A model generated the notes under the pieces. The model was not told the DNA's origin. It saw nothing but the letters and a program-made list of their open reading frames with translations, and did not search any database. A stretch of 63,430 nucleotides of DNA from Streptomyces amritsarensis (lineage in GTDB: Bacteria > Actinomycetota > Actinomycetes > Streptomycetales > Streptomycetaceae), in NCBI RefSeq assembly GCF_001953875.1, contig NZ_MQUR01000038.1, positions 1 through 63,430 on the forward strand. Reading direction: 5' to 3'. Both the position numbers and the translations under genes were made by a program. Positions 63,217-63,430 of this stretch are shown here, piece by piece (the stretch's first letter is position 1; each line of letters begins with the position of its first letter).

Positions 63217-63430
63217 AGGGCGGGATACGGGCACGGTGCGGGCGGGTCGCGGTGCCGCGCAGGGGTATCTCCTCGGCTCGGCGCCCGCGAGGTGTCTCGG
63301 CCATGAGCGGTGGTAGCGCGCTCGTCCTGCGGGGACACCCCTCCCCGTCCCCACTCCAGCAGTACGAGCCCGGTTCCGGGAGCCCTCCCGGCCGGGCCAG
63401 GGGCTCGCAGTGCGGGCGGCTTTGGGGGTG
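63217..63430. other. Non-coding window end
   Basis: Variable GC-rich sequence with no supported gene. Short minus-strand frames through this region only reflect the repeats. A gene beginning beyond the window cannot be excluded. Confidence 0.5.

Overview
The window is a high-GC Streptomyces-type chromosome segment. Its genes have strongly GC-biased third codon positions, frequent GTG starts and four-base stop/start overlaps. The gene set is typical of the genus: class E sortase-style LAETG/LPQTG anchors, Rpf-LysM cell-wall enzymes, a c-di-AMP riboswitch, a Ser/Thr kinase with C-terminal TPRs and a tRNA-Leu(UAA). The tRNA has the sequence features of bldA. From memory, the gene order (hut genes, cystathionine beta-synthase, thiolase, bldA, ABC pair, cfa, ndh, ppx, divIC, eno, rpf, mazG, mfd) matches the core-chromosome region around bldA of S. 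coelicolor; this was not checked against a database.

Layout. 0-4.3 kb: a minus-strand four-gene operon of exported surface proteins (LPQTG protein, DUF916-like membrane protein, beta-sandwich membrane protein, two-domain LAETG protein) that resembles a WxL-type surface locus. 4.4-9.9 kb: histidine-utilisation operon hutU, an M20 amidohydrolase, hutF, hutI. 10-14.2 kb: a PLP decarboxylase, a TetR/FAD-monooxygenase divergent pair with a phased operator array, and an RpiR-type regulator. 14.4-21 kb: cystathionine beta-synthase, SGNH hydrolase, thiolase, a candidate structured RNA with terminator, and small conserved proteins. 21-26 kb: a BI-1 membrane protein, bldA, and a MacB-like ABC transporter. 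26-33 kb: Cfa-type methyltransferase, ndh with Rex-like operators, exopolyphosphatase, DUF501, DivIC and enolase. 33-39.9 kb: two Rpf-LysM proteins (one behind a ydaO riboswitch), a P450 divergent from a flavohaemoglobin, MazG and a SurA-like lipoprotein. 40-56 kb: YfhO protein, membrane protein plus kinase, mfd, DUF2079 protein, a second MacB-like ABC transporter, MFS exporter, and a membrane protein with a TTA codon. 57-63.1 kb: a DivIVA-like coiled-coil protein followed by a cluster of toxin-like domains (deaminase, WHH nuclease, YwqJ deaminase) joined to or beside SUKH immunity domains. The window ends in a short degenerate repeat tract.

How genes work together. HutU, HutI and HutF run histidine breakdown from urocanate to N-formylglutamate; no hutG is present, so the embedded M20 hydrolase may take the last step. 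Rpf enzymes under c-di-AMP control, DivIC, Mfd, enolase and Ndh are housekeeping or growth-linked genes. bldA decodes UUA, and one gene in the same window (55548-56405) carries a TTA codon near its start.

The most unusual region is the 58.3-63.1 kb toxin/immunity-domain cluster. It has no visible secretion signal, and two of its proteins seem to carry toxin-like and immunity-like domains in the same chain. All calls are by eye from sequence; no searches were run.
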